Shown: positions 35,797 through 44,803, counted from the first letter of the stretch. The stretch: 64,000 nucleotides of DNA from Caballeronia zhejiangensis (GCF_000698575.1 NZ_JFHD01000022.1:38143-102142), one strand, 5' to 3'. Made by a program: numbers and translations. Notes: generated by a model from the letters alone, not told the origin.

Positions 35797-35904
35797 GAAA
35801 CAGGGGTGCTTCGCGTGCATCGGCGGCCGGAACGGTCGGCAGCGCGGCGAGGCTGAGAGAGACCCTTTGCACCCGATCCGGGTAATACCGGCGAGGGAAG
35901 TTTC
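35797..35904 (+). ncRNA. TPP riboswitch (THI element) aptamer
   Basis: The conserved aptamer strands are all present: a 5' segment with GGGGTGC, the CTGAGAGA pyrimidine-sensing element, ACCC-TTTGCACCC, GATCCGGGTAATACCGG and GAGGGAAG. The closing helix P1 pairs GAAAC (35797-35801) with GTTTC (35900-35904). It senses thiamine pyrophosphate and stands upstream of thiOSGE, where repression by TPP is expected. Confidence 0.95.
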
Positions 35905-35905
35905 C

Positions 35906-36094
35906 GGAGACCGCGCGAGCCTCGCGCCATTCCTCCAGTCTCTTCCAGTCCTTTCTTCGCGCCCGGCGCGCTTCATGCGCTGCCGAGCCGGTCTCTCCCG
36001 CTGATTTCGTCCTCGTGATGTGGCGCCGCGCCAGCACGATCGGGATCGCGTCTTTCGTCTCCATCGTGCAGCGCAGCGTTACGCGTATGGAGAC
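35906..36094 (+). promoter_or_regulatory. Probable expression platform of the TPP riboswitch (Shine-Dalgarno sequestration)
   Basis: The thiO ribosome-binding site lies in ATGGAGAC (36087-36094), which is a perfect 8-bp complement of GTCTCCAT (36057-36064). A second copy of GGAGAC lies at 35906-35911, directly after the aptamer, and can pair with the same GTCTCC. The two pairings exclude each other, as expected for a translational switch. No T-run terminator is seen in this leader. Confidence 0.5.
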
Positions 36095-36103
36095 ATCGAA
36101 TTG

Positions 36104-37246
36104 ATGAACAGAATCGATCAGGGCGCCGCGCGCCGGCCGGATTTCGCCGTCGTCGGCGGCGGGCTCGTCGGACGGCTCGTCGCCTGGCAACTCGCGGGCG
36201 CGGGCCACGACGTCGCGCTTTACGAACGCGGCGACGCCGCCGGCACGCAGTCGGCCGCGTGGGTCGCCGCCGCCATGCTCGCGCCGCTCGCGGAAGCGGC
36301 GAGCGCGGAGCCGGTCGTCGTCGGGCTGGGGGCGGCATCGCTCGAACGCTGGCCTGAACTCATCGCGCAATTGCCCGAGCCGGTTTTCTTTCAGCGCAAC
36401 GGCACGCTCGTCGTCTGGCACGGCGCGGATCGCGCCGAAGCGCCGCTCTTCGAACGCCGTCTCAAGGCCAATTCGCCCGCCGATCTGCTCGACGGCGGCT
36501 TCGTCAAGCTCGCGGGCGCGCAAGTCGCGCAAGCCGAACCGGCGCTCGGAACGCGCTTCGCGCAGGGCTGGCTGCTGCCGAACGAAGGCCAACTGGACAA
36601 CCGTCAGGCGCTTGGCGCACTCGCCGCCGGACTTGCCGAGCGCGGCGTGCGTACGCACTGGAACACCGCCGTCGATGCGATGCCCGACGCGCGCTGGATC
36701 ATCGATTGCCGCGGCCTCGGCGGCAAGCCCGCGTGGCCCGCGCTGCGCGGCATTCGCGGCGAGGTCGCGCGCGTGCACGCGCCGGGCATCGGGCTGACGC
36801 GGCCGGTGCGGCTCTTGCATCCGCGCTATCCGCTCTACATCGCGCCGAAGGAGAACGATCTCTACGTGATCGGCGCGACGGAAGTCGAGGGCGAAGACAT
36901 GTCGCCCGTGAGCGTACGTTCGGCGCTCGAGCTGCTGAGCGCCGCGTTCGCGGTGCATCCGGGTTTCGGCGAGGCGCGCATCCTCGAACTGAACTCGCAT
37001 TGCCGGCCGACCTTGCCGGATCACCGGCCGGCGATCGTCTGGGACGGGGCGCGGACCTTGCGCGTGAACGGCTTGTACCGGCACGGCTTCATGATCGCGC
37101 CCGAAGTCGCGGATGCCGCGTGCCGTCTCGCCGACGCGCTCGCTTCCGGCGATATCGCCGATGCCGAGGCCTTCTCCGATTTCCGCAGCGCCGCGCGCTG
37201 GCCCGAACTGCTGCACGGCGAGTTCGCGGTTGCGCCAGCGCTCTAG
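36104..37246 (+). CDS. thiO: Glycine oxidase ThiO
   Basis: This 380-residue FAD-dependent amine oxidase supplies dehydroglycine for the thiazole half of thiamine. The N-terminal dinucleotide motif VVGGGLVG and the C-terminal substrate/FAD motif (LYRHGFMIAPEVAD) are visible. The start at 36104 follows GGAG at 36089-36092. It is the first gene of thiOSGE behind the TPP riboswitch. Confidence 0.92.
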   Translation: MNRIDQGAARRPDFAVVGGGLVGRLVAWQLAGAGHDVALYERGDAAGTQSAAWVAAAMLAPLAEAASAEPVVVGLGAASLERWPELIAQLPEPVFFQRNGTLVVWHGADRAEAPLFERRLKANSPADLLDGGFVKLAGAQVAQAEPALGTRFAQGWLLPNEGQLDNRQALGALAAGLAERGVRTHWNTAVDAMPDARWIIDCRGLGGKPAWPALRGIRGEVARVHAPGIGLTRPVRLLHPRYPLYIAPKENDLYVIGATEVEGEDMSPVSVRSALELLSAAFAVHPGFGEARILELNSHCRPTLPDHRPAIVWDGARTLRVNGLYRHGFMIAPEVADAACRLADALASGDIADAEAFSDFRSAARWPELLHGEFAVAPAL

Positions 37247-37262
37247 TCATCAGGAAACAACC

Positions 37263-37460
37263 ATGAACATCCACATCAATCACCGCGTCTTCGATTTGCC
37301 CGACGCCACCACCGTCACCGACGCGCTCGCCGCGTTCGGCGCGAAACCGCCGTTCGCGGTCGCGCTGAACGGCCAGTTCGTCGCGCGCGGCGAACACGCC
37401 ACGAAAACGCTCGTCGCCGGCGACAAGCTCGACGTCGTGTCGCCCGTCGCGGGCGGCTGA
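37263..37460 (+). CDS. thiS: Sulfur carrier protein ThiS
   Basis: This 65-residue ubiquitin-like protein ends in the required Gly-Gly (PVAGG), whose C-terminus is thiocarboxylated and donates sulfur to the thiazole. The start MNIHINHRVFDLP is typical. It lies between thiO and thiG, its partner enzyme. Confidence 0.93.
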   Translation: MNIHINHRVFDLPDATTVTDALAAFGAKPPFAVALNGQFVARGEHATKTLVAGDKLDVVSPVAGG

Positions 37461-37483
37461 ACTCCGAACCGAAGGATCGAACC

Positions 37484-38290
37484 ATGACCATTTCCACCGC
37501 CGACGTCCTCACGCTCTACGGCGAGACGTTTCCGAGCCGCGTGCTGCTCGGCACGTCGCGTTATCCGTCGCTGCAATCGCTTTCCGACTCCATCGACGCC
37601 GCTCGGCCGGGCATGGTCACGGTCGCGCTGCGCCGTCAGTCGGAGACCGGGGAAGCCGGCTTCTTCGATGTGCTCAAGCGCCACGGCGTCGCGCTTTTGC
37701 CGAACACGGCGGGCTGCCAGAGCGTCGACGAGGTGCTGACGACCGCGCACATGGCGCGCGAGGTGTTCGAGACGCCGTGGATCAAACTGGAATTGATCGG
37801 CGACGACTACACGCTGCAGCCCGATCCGATCGGCCTCGTCGAAGCGGCGGCCAAGCTGATCCGCGATGGCTTCAAGGTGCTGCCTTACTGCACGGAAGAT
37901 CTCGTCATCGGCCGGCGTTTGCTCGATGCCGGCTGCGAAGCGCTGATGCCGTGGGGCGCGCCCATCGGCACGGGCAAGGGCGTGACGAATCCATACGGGC
38001 TGCGCACCTTGCGCGAGCGTCTGCCGGATGTGCCGCTGATCGTCGATGCCGGTCTCGGCGTGCCGTCGCATGCGTGTCAGGTGATGGAATGGGGCTTCGA
38101 TGGCGTGCTGCTCAACACGGCCGTCTCGCAGGCAACCTTCCCGCCGCAGATGGCGCGCGCGTTCGCGCTCGGCGTCGAAGCGGGGCGCACCGCGTTCCTC
38201 GCGGGCCCCATGGCCGAGCGCGACAGCGCGCAGGCGAGCACGCCGGTCGTCGGCATGCCGTTCTGGCATCAGGACGGAGGCGCGGCATGA
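37484..38290 (+). CDS. thiG: Thiazole synthase ThiG
   Basis: This 268-residue TIM-barrel enzyme builds the thiazole phosphate from deoxyxylulose phosphate, dehydroglycine and ThiS thiocarboxylate. The Schiff-base lysine lies in WIKLELIGDD, and the conserved GTSRYPS, PYCTEDLV and PWGAPIGTGKG motifs are present. Its stop overlaps the thiE start (ATGA). Confidence 0.95.
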   Translation: MTISTADVLTLYGETFPSRVLLGTSRYPSLQSLSDSIDAARPGMVTVALRRQSETGEAGFFDVLKRHGVALLPNTAGCQSVDEVLTTAHMAREVFETPWIKLELIGDDYTLQPDPIGLVEAAAKLIRDGFKVLPYCTEDLVIGRRLLDAGCEALMPWGAPIGTGKGVTNPYGLRTLRERLPDVPLIVDAGLGVPSHACQVMEWGFDGVLLNTAVSQATFPPQMARAFALGVEAGRTAFLAGPMAERDSAQASTPVVGMPFWHQDGGAA

Positions 38291-39360
38291 GCTTGTTGAA
38301 TCGTGAAGTGTTCTGGCCGCCGGCGGACGAGCTGACTGAAGTCGCCGAGCGGATTCGCGCGCGTCTCGGCGAATGGCCGACGGCGGAAACGCGCTGGCGC
38401 ATCTGCCTGACCGCGCCGGAATCGCCGCAGGCGAGCGACATCATCGTGTTCAACGAGCCGCACGATGTGGCCGCGAACGGCGCCGCGGCAATCCTCGAAG
38501 CGCATGGCGATCGCGTCACGCTGCGTCGTGGCGACGAGCGTTTCGCGCTCGAAGGCGAATGGTCGGATGATTGGCTTTCCGCGCTCGCCGCTTTCCTCGA
38601 CTGCAACTTCGAGCCGCACGACGCGCTGACGCTCGCGCTCGCCTGGCGCGCGGGCGATGAGAACAAGGACGACGCGTGGCCCGTCGAATTCGCGACGTTT
38701 CCGCGCGTCGCCGATCTGCCCGCCGCGCCCGAAGGCGGATTCCCGGCCTGCCCCGATCGGCTCGGCCTGTATCCGGTGCTGCCGAGCGCCGACTGGGTCG
38801 AGCGCGTGCTCGGTCTCGGCGTCCGCACGACGCAACTGCGCCGCAAAACCGCCGACGCCGCCGACTTGCAGCGCGAAATCTCGCGCTCGGTCGAGGCGGG
38901 ACGTCGGCATGACGCACAGGTTTTCATCAACGATCATTGGCGCGAGGCGATTGCGGCGGGCGCGTACGGCGTGCACCTCGGACAGGAAGACGTGCAGACG
39001 GCCGACCTGAGCGCCATCGCGAAAGCCGGCGTGCGGCTCGGTCTGTCGACGCACGGCTATTACGAGATGTTGCGCGCGCTCCACTTCAAGCCGAGCTACC
39101 TTGCGCTCGGCGCCGTCTTCCCGACCACGACGAAAGTCATGCCGACCAAGCCACAAGGATTGGCGCGCCTGTCGCGCTACGTGCAACTGCTGTCGGGCCG
39201 GGTGCCGCTTGTCGCCATTGGTGGAATCGACGCCAAGGCGATGCCGGGCGTGCTGGAAACCGGCGTGCGCAGCGCGGCGGTCGTGCGCGCGGTCACCGAG
39301 GCACCGGACACAGCCGCGGCGGTTTTGTCACTGCAAAAAATGTTCGCAGGTCAACGGTGA
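38287..39360 (+). CDS. thiE: Thiamine-phosphate synthase ThiE with long N-terminal extension
   Basis: This 357-residue protein is considerably longer than the usual ~210-residue ThiE. The C-terminal half is a complete thiamine-phosphate synthase: TTQLRRKTAD, FINDHWREAI, GVHLGQEDV, GLSTHGYYE, LGAVFPTTTK and AIGGID are all in order. Residues 1 to about 155 form a separate acidic, Trp-containing region that I do not recognise (it includes AETRWRICLTAPESPQASD and EPHDALTLALAWRAG). The start overlaps the thiG stop, which argues that the extension is truly translated. Confidence 0.9.
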   Translation: MSLLNREVFWPPADELTEVAERIRARLGEWPTAETRWRICLTAPESPQASDIIVFNEPHDVAANGAAAILEAHGDRVTLRRGDERFALEGEWSDDWLSALAAFLDCNFEPHDALTLALAWRAGDENKDDAWPVEFATFPRVADLPAAPEGGFPACPDRLGLYPVLPSADWVERVLGLGVRTTQLRRKTADAADLQREISRSVEAGRRHDAQVFINDHWREAIAAGAYGVHLGQEDVQTADLSAIAKAGVRLGLSTHGYYEMLRALHFKPSYLALGAVFPTTTKVMPTKPQGLARLSRYVQLLSGRVPLVAIGGIDAKAMPGVLETGVRSAAVVRAVTEAPDTAAAVLSLQKMFAGQR

Positions 39361-39418
39361 AAAGTCCCAAAAGCAAGGGGATACACGCCTAGGCAAAGCA
39401 CCGATTGCGCGCAGGCCC

Positions 39419-39424
39419 TATAAT
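39419..39424 (+). promoter_or_regulatory. Consensus -10 box upstream of mlaF
   Basis: A perfect TATAAT stands 33 bases before the mlaF GTG start and 58 bases after the thiE stop. A good -35 at normal distance is missing. Confidence 0.45.
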
Positions 39425-39457
39425 TCGGCCTCTTGCGCCAACGGAATCTCTTACCCA

Positions 39458-40273
39458 GTGCCTGCTTTCTCCGAGACTCTGCTAGAGCTACGCGACGTCG
39501 ACTTCGGCTACGGCGACCGGCTCGTCCTGTCGAACCTGAACATGCGATTCACGCGTGGGCAGGTGGTCGCGGTCATGGGCGGCTCAGGCTGCGGCAAAAC
39601 CACGACCTTGCGTCTGGTCGGCGGTCTCGTGAAGGCGAGTCGCGGCAAAGTCATGTTCGACGGACAGGACGTCGGCGCCCAGACGCGCGACGGTCTGTAC
39701 GCGCTGCGCCGGAAGATGGGCATGCTGTTCCAGTTCGGCGCGTTGTTCACCGACCAGACGGTGTTCGAGAACGTCGCGTTCCCGCTGCGCGAACACACGG
39801 ACCTTCCGGAAGCGCTGATCCGCGATCTCGTGCTGATGAAGCTGAACGCGGTCGGCCTGCGCGGCGCGCGCGATCTCGCGCCGTCGGAGATTTCGGGCGG
39901 CATGGCGCGCCGCGTGGCGCTCGCCCGCGCAATCGCGCTCGATCCCCAGTTGATGATGTACGACGAGCCGTTCGCCGGCCTCGATCCCATTTCGCTCGGC
40001 ATCACGGCGCAGCTCATCCGCACGATCAACGACGCGCTCGGCGCAACGTCCATTCTCGTTACGCACGACGTACCGGAATCCTTCGCGATCGCGGACTACG
40101 TGTATTTCATCGCGAACGGCGGCATTCACGCCGAAGGCACGCCGGCGCAACTGCGCGCATCGCAGGATCCGACCGTGCGCCAGTTCATCGACGGCACGCC
40201 CGACGGCCCATTCAAGTTCCACTATGCGAGCACGCCGCTCGCCGCAGATTTCGGCATCGGAGGGCAGGCATGA
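39458..40273 (+). CDS. mlaF: Phospholipid ABC transporter ATP-binding protein MlaF
   Basis: This 271-residue ATPase belongs to the Mla system, which moves phospholipids between outer and inner membrane to keep outer-leaflet asymmetry. Walker A GGSGCGKTTT, signature SGGMARRVAL and Walker B LMMYDEPFAGLD are visible. The start is taken at GTG 39458, since the upstream open frame overlaps thiE and is unlike the family. The stop overlaps mlaE. Confidence 0.93.
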   Translation: MPAFSETLLELRDVDFGYGDRLVLSNLNMRFTRGQVVAVMGGSGCGKTTTLRLVGGLVKASRGKVMFDGQDVGAQTRDGLYALRRKMGMLFQFGALFTDQTVFENVAFPLREHTDLPEALIRDLVLMKLNAVGLRGARDLAPSEISGGMARRVALARAIALDPQLMMYDEPFAGLDPISLGITAQLIRTINDALGATSILVTHDVPESFAIADYVYFIANGGIHAEGTPAQLRASQDPTVRQFIDGTPDGPFKFHYASTPLAADFGIGGQA

Positions 40274-41037
40274 TCAGCGCGCTCGGACGCTGGGTGCTCG
40301 ACGGTTTCGGCACCGCAGGCTACGCAACGCGCATGTTCCTGCGCCTCGTGGTCGAATTTTTTCCGCTGTTGCGCCGCCCGCGCCTCGTCACGAAACAGAT
40401 CCACTTCGTCGGCAATTATTCGCTCGTCATCATCGCGGTGTCGGGTTTGTTCGTCGGCTTCGTGCTCGGCTTGCAGGGCTATTACACGCTGAGCCGCTAC
40501 GGTTCGGAACAGGCGCTCGGGCTTCTGGTGGCGCTCTCGCTCGTGCGCGAGCTCGGGCCGGTCGTCACGGCGCTACTGTTCGCGGGGCGCGCGGGCACGT
40601 CGCTGACCGCCGAAATCGGCTTGATGAAAGCCGGCGAGCAACTCACCGCAATGGAAATGATGGCGGTCGATCCGCTCAAGGTGGTCGTCGCGCCGCGCAT
40701 GTGGGCGGGCATCGTCGCCATGCCGGTGCTGGCGGCCATTTTCAGCGCGGTCGGCATCATCGGCGGCTACGTCGTCGGCGTGATGCTGATCGGCGTCGAT
40801 CCGGGCGCGTTCTGGTCGCAGATGCAAGGCGGCGTGGACGTGTGGCGCGATGTCGGGAACGGCGTCATCAAGAGCATCGTGTTCGGCTTCGCGGTGACGT
40901 TCATCGCGTTGTTCCAGGGCTACGAAGCACGGCCAACGCCCGAAGGCGTGTCGCGCGCGACGACGAAAACGGTCGTATATGCGTCGCTCGCCGTGCTCGG
41001 GCTCGATTTCCTGCTCACCGCACTGATGTTCAGCTAA
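40270..41037 (+). CDS. mlaE: Phospholipid ABC transporter permease MlaE
   Basis: This 255-residue permease of the MlaE/YrbE family has hydrophobic helices and the conserved stretches GRAGTSLTAEIGLMKAGEQL and MAVDPLKVVVAPR. It dimerises in the inner membrane above MlaF. Its ATG overlaps the mlaF stop. Confidence 0.94.
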   Translation: MISALGRWVLDGFGTAGYATRMFLRLVVEFFPLLRRPRLVTKQIHFVGNYSLVIIAVSGLFVGFVLGLQGYYTLSRYGSEQALGLLVALSLVRELGPVVTALLFAGRAGTSLTAEIGLMKAGEQLTAMEMMAVDPLKVVVAPRMWAGIVAMPVLAAIFSAVGIIGGYVVGVMLIGVDPGAFWSQMQGGVDVWRDVGNGVIKSIVFGFAVTFIALFQGYEARPTPEGVSRATTKTVVYASLAVLGLDFLLTALMFS

Positions 41038-41130
41038 TGAACCAAGCGCAGGCGCCGCACGAGGCGCAGGCGTTGTGAAGGGCACAGACCGTCACGCGCC
41101 ATCTGCGAAAAGATTCTCTTTGGGAAGACG

Positions 41131-41727
41131 ATGAAAAAGACTGCTCTCGACTTTTGGGTCGGCCTCTTCGTGGTGCTCGGTTTCGTGGCGCTGCTCTTTC
41201 TCGCGCTGAAGGCGGGCAACATGAGCTCCCTGTCGTTCCAGCAAACCTACGCGGTGAAACTGAAGTTCGACAACATCGGCGGACTGAAGGCGCGCGCGCC
41301 CGTGAAGAGCGCGGGCGTGACGGTCGGGCGCGTCGGCAGCATCGGCTTCGATGCGAACACGTATCAGGCCGTGGTCACGATCGATATCGACAAGCAGTAT
41401 CAGTTTCCGAAGGATTCGTCCGCGAAGATCCTGACTTCCGGCTTGCTCGGCGAGCAATACATCGGCCTCGAGCCGGGCGGCGACGATCAGATGCTCAAGA
41501 ACGGCGACACCATCACGATGACGCAATCGGCCGTGGTGCTCGAAAACCTGATCGGCCAGTTCCTCTACAACAAGGCGGCGGATTCGGGCGCCTCGAAATC
41601 GTCGGGGGCGCCGGCTGTGCCCGAGCCCGCACCCGCGCCGGCTTTCCCGGGCGCGGCGAGCGCGATGGGCGCATCGGGTGCGGCGGGCGCGGCAGGTGCG
41701 AGCGCCGCATCGGGCGCCGCTCAATAA
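41131..41727 (+). CDS. mlaD: MCE-domain protein MlaD
   Basis: This 198-residue protein has a single N-terminal membrane anchor (about residues 8-28) and one MCE domain (FDNIGGLKARAPVKSAGV through YIGLEPGGD). It would form a hexameric lipid channel on MlaE. The last ~45 residues are a low-complexity Ala/Pro/Gly tail, an addition common in this genus group. Confidence 0.93.
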   Translation: MKKTALDFWVGLFVVLGFVALLFLALKAGNMSSLSFQQTYAVKLKFDNIGGLKARAPVKSAGVTVGRVGSIGFDANTYQAVVTIDIDKQYQFPKDSSAKILTSGLLGEQYIGLEPGGDDQMLKNGDTITMTQSAVVLENLIGQFLYNKAADSGASKSSGAPAVPEPAPAPAFPGAASAMGASGAAGAAGASAASGAAQ

Positions 41728-41737
41728 GGAGAAGAAC

Positions 41738-42640
41738 ATGCAGGCGATTGGGATGCGGCGCGCAATCATGGTGGCGGGCGTCGTTGCGCTCACCGGTTGC
41801 GCGACGGTGACGACGCCGACCAAAGGGGACCCATTCGAGAGCTATAACCGGACGATGTTCACGATCAACGACACTGTTGATCAGTACGCGGTGAAGCCGG
41901 TGGCGAAGGGTTACGTGTGGCTCGTACCGGAGCCGGTGCGCAACAGCGTGACCAACTTCTTCTCGAATATCGGCGACGTGTACATCGCCGCGAACAATCT
42001 GGCGCAACTGAAAATTGCGGACGGCGTGTCGGACATCATGCGCGTCGCGATCAACACGCTGTTCGGCGTCGGCGGCCTGTTCGACGTCGCGACCATCGCG
42101 CGGCTGCCGAAGCATTCCGGCGATTTCGGGCTGACGCTCGGCCACTATGGCGTGCCGTCCGGTCCGTACGTGGTGCTGCCGCTGCTCGGGCCGAGCACGG
42201 TGCGAGATTCCGCCGGACTCGTGGTCGACTATTTCGGCAATCCGCTCACCTACGTGAGCCCGGATTCGGTGAGCTGGGCGCTCTATGGCGTGAACCTCGT
42301 CAACGTGCGCGCGAATCTTCTGGGGGCGACCGACGTGCTCGCCGATGCCGCGCTCGACAAGTATTCGTTCGTCCGAAACGCATACTTGCAGCGTCGTCAG
42401 TATCTGATTTCGGGCGGCGACGGCAGCATGCCGGACTACGGCGAAGCGCCGCTGCCGAATTACGGCGATGAAGGCACGGAAGGCGCATCGGCGACGGCGG
42501 CGCCTGCCGCGGCCGCATCGGCGGCTTCGGGTACGGCGGCGGCACCCGCACCGGCGAGTGGTAGCGCCAACACCGTGCCGGGCAACCAGTATGTTCCGCC
42601 GCGCGCCCCGCCGGGTTTCCCTTCATTCCGCTTGCGTTGA
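41738..42640 (+). CDS. mlaA: Outer-membrane lipoprotein MlaA (VacJ)
   Basis: This 300-residue lipoprotein removes misplaced phospholipids from the outer leaflet. The lipobox LTGC is followed by the family signature DPFESYNRTMFTIND and GDFGLTLGHYGVPSGPYVVLP. An Ala/Pro-rich tail of about 60 residues extends the family core. AAGGAGAAG precedes the ATG at 41738. Unlike in E. coli, mlaA sits inside the mla operon. Confidence 0.94.
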   Translation: MQAIGMRRAIMVAGVVALTGCATVTTPTKGDPFESYNRTMFTINDTVDQYAVKPVAKGYVWLVPEPVRNSVTNFFSNIGDVYIAANNLAQLKIADGVSDIMRVAINTLFGVGGLFDVATIARLPKHSGDFGLTLGHYGVPSGPYVVLPLLGPSTVRDSAGLVVDYFGNPLTYVSPDSVSWALYGVNLVNVRANLLGATDVLADAALDKYSFVRNAYLQRRQYLISGGDGSMPDYGEAPLPNYGDEGTEGASATAAPAAAASAASGTAAAPAPASGSANTVPGNQYVPPRAPPGFPSFRLR

Positions 42641-42764
42641 GCGGCCTGTCGCTAACGCGCGGTAACATATCTAACGATATTTCTTACGCTTTGGATGCCG
42701 CGTCGCCTGAACTCGAATCGGGCGGCGCGCTCAAACCGGAGCATCTACTTTTGCAGGGTCCGTG

Positions 42765-43394
42765 ATGAAAAAATTCTTGCTTCTCCCCATCTTCGCGATG
42801 TTCGTCGCGTTTTGTGGCACAGCGTCGGCGCAAAGCGTCGATACGAGCTCGCCCGACACGATGATCAAGACGGTCACGCAACAAGTCCTCGACGAAATCA
42901 AGTCGGACTCGAAGATCCGCTCGGGCGACATCAACAAGATCACCGAGCTCGTCAATCAAAAGATCCTGCCGTACACGGATTTCACGCGCACGACGCGTCT
43001 CGTGATGGGCCGCAACTGGAATTCGGCGACGCCCGAACAGCAGAAGCAGATCGTCGAGCAGTTCAAGATGCTCCTGATCCGCACGTATTCCGGCGCGCTC
43101 GCGCAAGTGCGCGACCAGACGGTTCAATACAAGCCGTTCCGCGCCAATCCGGACGACACCGACGTCGTGGTCCGCTCGGTCGTGATGAACAACGGCTCGC
43201 CGGTCGAGCTCGACTATCGCCTGTACAAGACGGCGCAAGGCTGGCGCGTGTACGACATCAACGTGCTCGGCGCGTGGCTGATCCAGGCGTATCAGCAGCA
43301 ATTCAACGAGCAGATTTCGCGCAATGGCGTGAGCGGCTTGCTGCAGTTCCTGACGCAGCGTAACGAGCAACTCGCGAGCGGCAAGGCATCGTGA
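42765..43394 (+). CDS. mlaC: Periplasmic phospholipid-binding protein MlaC
   Basis: This 209-residue soluble shuttle between MlaA and MlaFEDB has a signal peptide ending at ASAQS. The Tol_Tol_Ttg2 domain (NQKILPYTDFTRTTRLVMGRNW) is visible. A GTG three bases earlier is an alternative start; the ATG is preferred by spacing to AGGG. Its stop overlaps the mlaB GTG. Confidence 0.92.
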   Translation: MKKFLLLPIFAMFVAFCGTASAQSVDTSSPDTMIKTVTQQVLDEIKSDSKIRSGDINKITELVNQKILPYTDFTRTTRLVMGRNWNSATPEQQKQIVEQFKMLLIRTYSGALAQVRDQTVQYKPFRANPDDTDVVVRSVVMNNGSPVELDYRLYKTAQGWRVYDINVLGAWLIQAYQQQFNEQISRNGVSGLLQFLTQRNEQLASGKAS

Positions 43395-43678
43395 GCACGC
43401 CAGCCACAGGCGGCCGTTTTCAGACGGCCGCGACGCTGACCCACGAGAGCGCGAAGGCCGCGCTCGAAGCGGGTCTGTCGCGCATCGCTGCGGGCGCGAC
43501 CGAAGTCGATTGCGCGCCGCTCACGCAGTTCGATTCTTCCGCGCTCGCCGTGCTGCTCGCATGGCAGCGCGCAGCCACCGCGCGCGGCGCCGCGCTCGGC
43601 GTCGTCAATCTTCCTTCCGGGCTCGTCAGTCTTGCGCGAGCCTATGGCGTCGATACGCTCCTCTCGTTCCGACATTGA
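43391..43678 (+). CDS. mlaB: STAS-domain protein MlaB
   Basis: This 95-residue STAS-domain protein binds and stabilises MlaF. The central STAS motif VDCAPLTQFDSSALAVLLAW is present, with the expected Asp-Ser-Ser. The GTG start overlaps the mlaC stop. It completes the order mlaFEDACB. Confidence 0.88.
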   Translation: MSTPATGGRFQTAATLTHESAKAALEAGLSRIAAGATEVDCAPLTQFDSSALAVLLAWQRAATARGAALGVVNLPSGLVSLARAYGVDTLLSFRH

Positions 43679-43731
43679 TCCTGTTCTGACTCCGCGCAGA
43701 AGCGGCGGCGCTGCGTCGCCGCAATCAGGAT
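43677..43731. repeat. Nested inverted repeats after mlaB
   Basis: GATCCTG (43677-43683) faces CAGGATC (43725-43731), and an inner GCGGCG/CGTCGCCGC pairing lies between. No T run follows, so it is at best a factor-dependent terminator or processing site. Confidence 0.4.
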
Positions 43732-43762
43732 CGCTCCGAAGTCGGCTCCAACGGCTTTGCCC

Positions 43763-43768
43763 TATAAT
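43763..43768 (+). promoter_or_regulatory. Consensus -10 box upstream of the ABC-2 exporter pair
   Basis: A perfect TATAAT lies about 110 bases before the ABC-2 ATPase gene. The -35 region is weak. It suggests an internal promoter between mlaB and the exporter. Confidence 0.4.
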
Positions 43769-43876
43769 CAAACGTTTTTTTCGCAGCCGCTCCCGGCCCT
43801 TTTTGTCTGAGGAAGGGAACGTCAGTCGAAAGTCCGCACAATCGAGGCGCGGCCGCACGAGGCGCGCGCACTGTCC

Positions 43877-44803
43877 ATGTCAGCCATAGAAATCCGAAAC
43901 GTCAGGAAGCGCTACAAGGATCTCCAGGCGCTCAAAGGCGTGAGCCTCACGGTGGAAGAGGGCGAGTTCTTCGGCTTGCTCGGCCCCAACGGTGCGGGCA
44001 AAACCACGTTGATCAGCATTCTGGCCGGTCTGGCGCGCGCCGATAGCGGCACGATCTCCGTGCGTGGCCACGATGTCGTCAGCGACTTCCGGGCCGCGCG
44101 CCGTGCGCTCGGCGTCGTGCCGCAGGAACTGGTGTTCGATCCGTTCTTCACCGTGCGCGAGTCGTTGCGCATCCAGTCGGGCTATTTCGGCTTGCGCAAC
44201 AACGACGACTGGATCGACGAGGTCATGGCCAATCTCGATCTCACCGAGAAAGCCGACGTCAACACGCGCGCCCTCTCCGGCGGGATGAAGCGCCGCGTGC
44301 TCGTGGCGCAGGCGCTCGTGCATCGGCCGCCGGTGATCGTGCTCGACGAGCCCACCGCCGGCGTCGATGTCGAACTGCGTCAGACACTCTGGAAATTCAT
44401 CTCGCGCCTGAATCGCGAGGGCCACACGATCGTCCTGACGACGCACTATCTCGAAGAAGCCGAGTCGCTGTGTCATCGGCTCGCGATGCTTCGTCGCGGC
44501 GAAGTCGTCGCCCTCGAACGCACGAGCACGCTGCTGCAGCGCTTTTCAGGCATGCAACTGTATCTGCGTCTGTCGAACGGCGCGTTGCCGGCGGACTTGC
44601 GCGCGCTCGAAGTCGATCCGCACGCGGTGATGGGCGCGCAACATCTGCTGCGTCTCGCGAGCTATGACGACGTCGAGCCGATTCTCGCGAAATGCCGCGC
44701 GGCCGGCTGCACGTTCGATGAAATCGAAGTGCGCAAGGCGGATCTGGAAGACGTGTTCGTGCAGGTGATGAACGAGCCGGAAGTGGTCGAGGGACTTTCA
44801 TGA
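43877..44803 (+). CDS. ABC-2 type transporter ATP-binding protein (YadG-like)
   Basis: This 308-residue ATPase has Walker A GPNGAGKTT, signature LSGGMKRRV and Walker B VIVLDEPTAGVD. The family's drug/polysaccharide-export-like C-terminal region follows. With the next gene it forms a two-component exporter of unknown substrate next to the mla genes. The stop overlaps the permease ATG. Confidence 0.9.
   Translation: MSAIEIRNVRKRYKDLQALKGVSLTVEEGEFFGLLGPNGAGKTTLISILAGLARADSGTISVRGHDVVSDFRAARRALGVVPQELVFDPFFTVRESLRIQSGYFGLRNNDDWIDEVMANLDLTEKADVNTRALSGGMKRRVLVAQALVHRPPVIVLDEPTAGVDVELRQTLWKFISRLNREGHTIVLTTHYLEEAESLCHRLAMLRRGEVVALERTSTLLQRFSGMQLYLRLSNGALPADLRALEVDPHAVMGAQHLLRLASYDDVEPILAKCRAAGCTFDEIEVRKADLEDVFVQVMNEPEVVEGLS

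Noticed and set aside
43677..43731. Nested inverted repeat after mlaB considered as an intrinsic terminator
   Set aside because: The stem is not followed by T residues; transcription end here is not supported.
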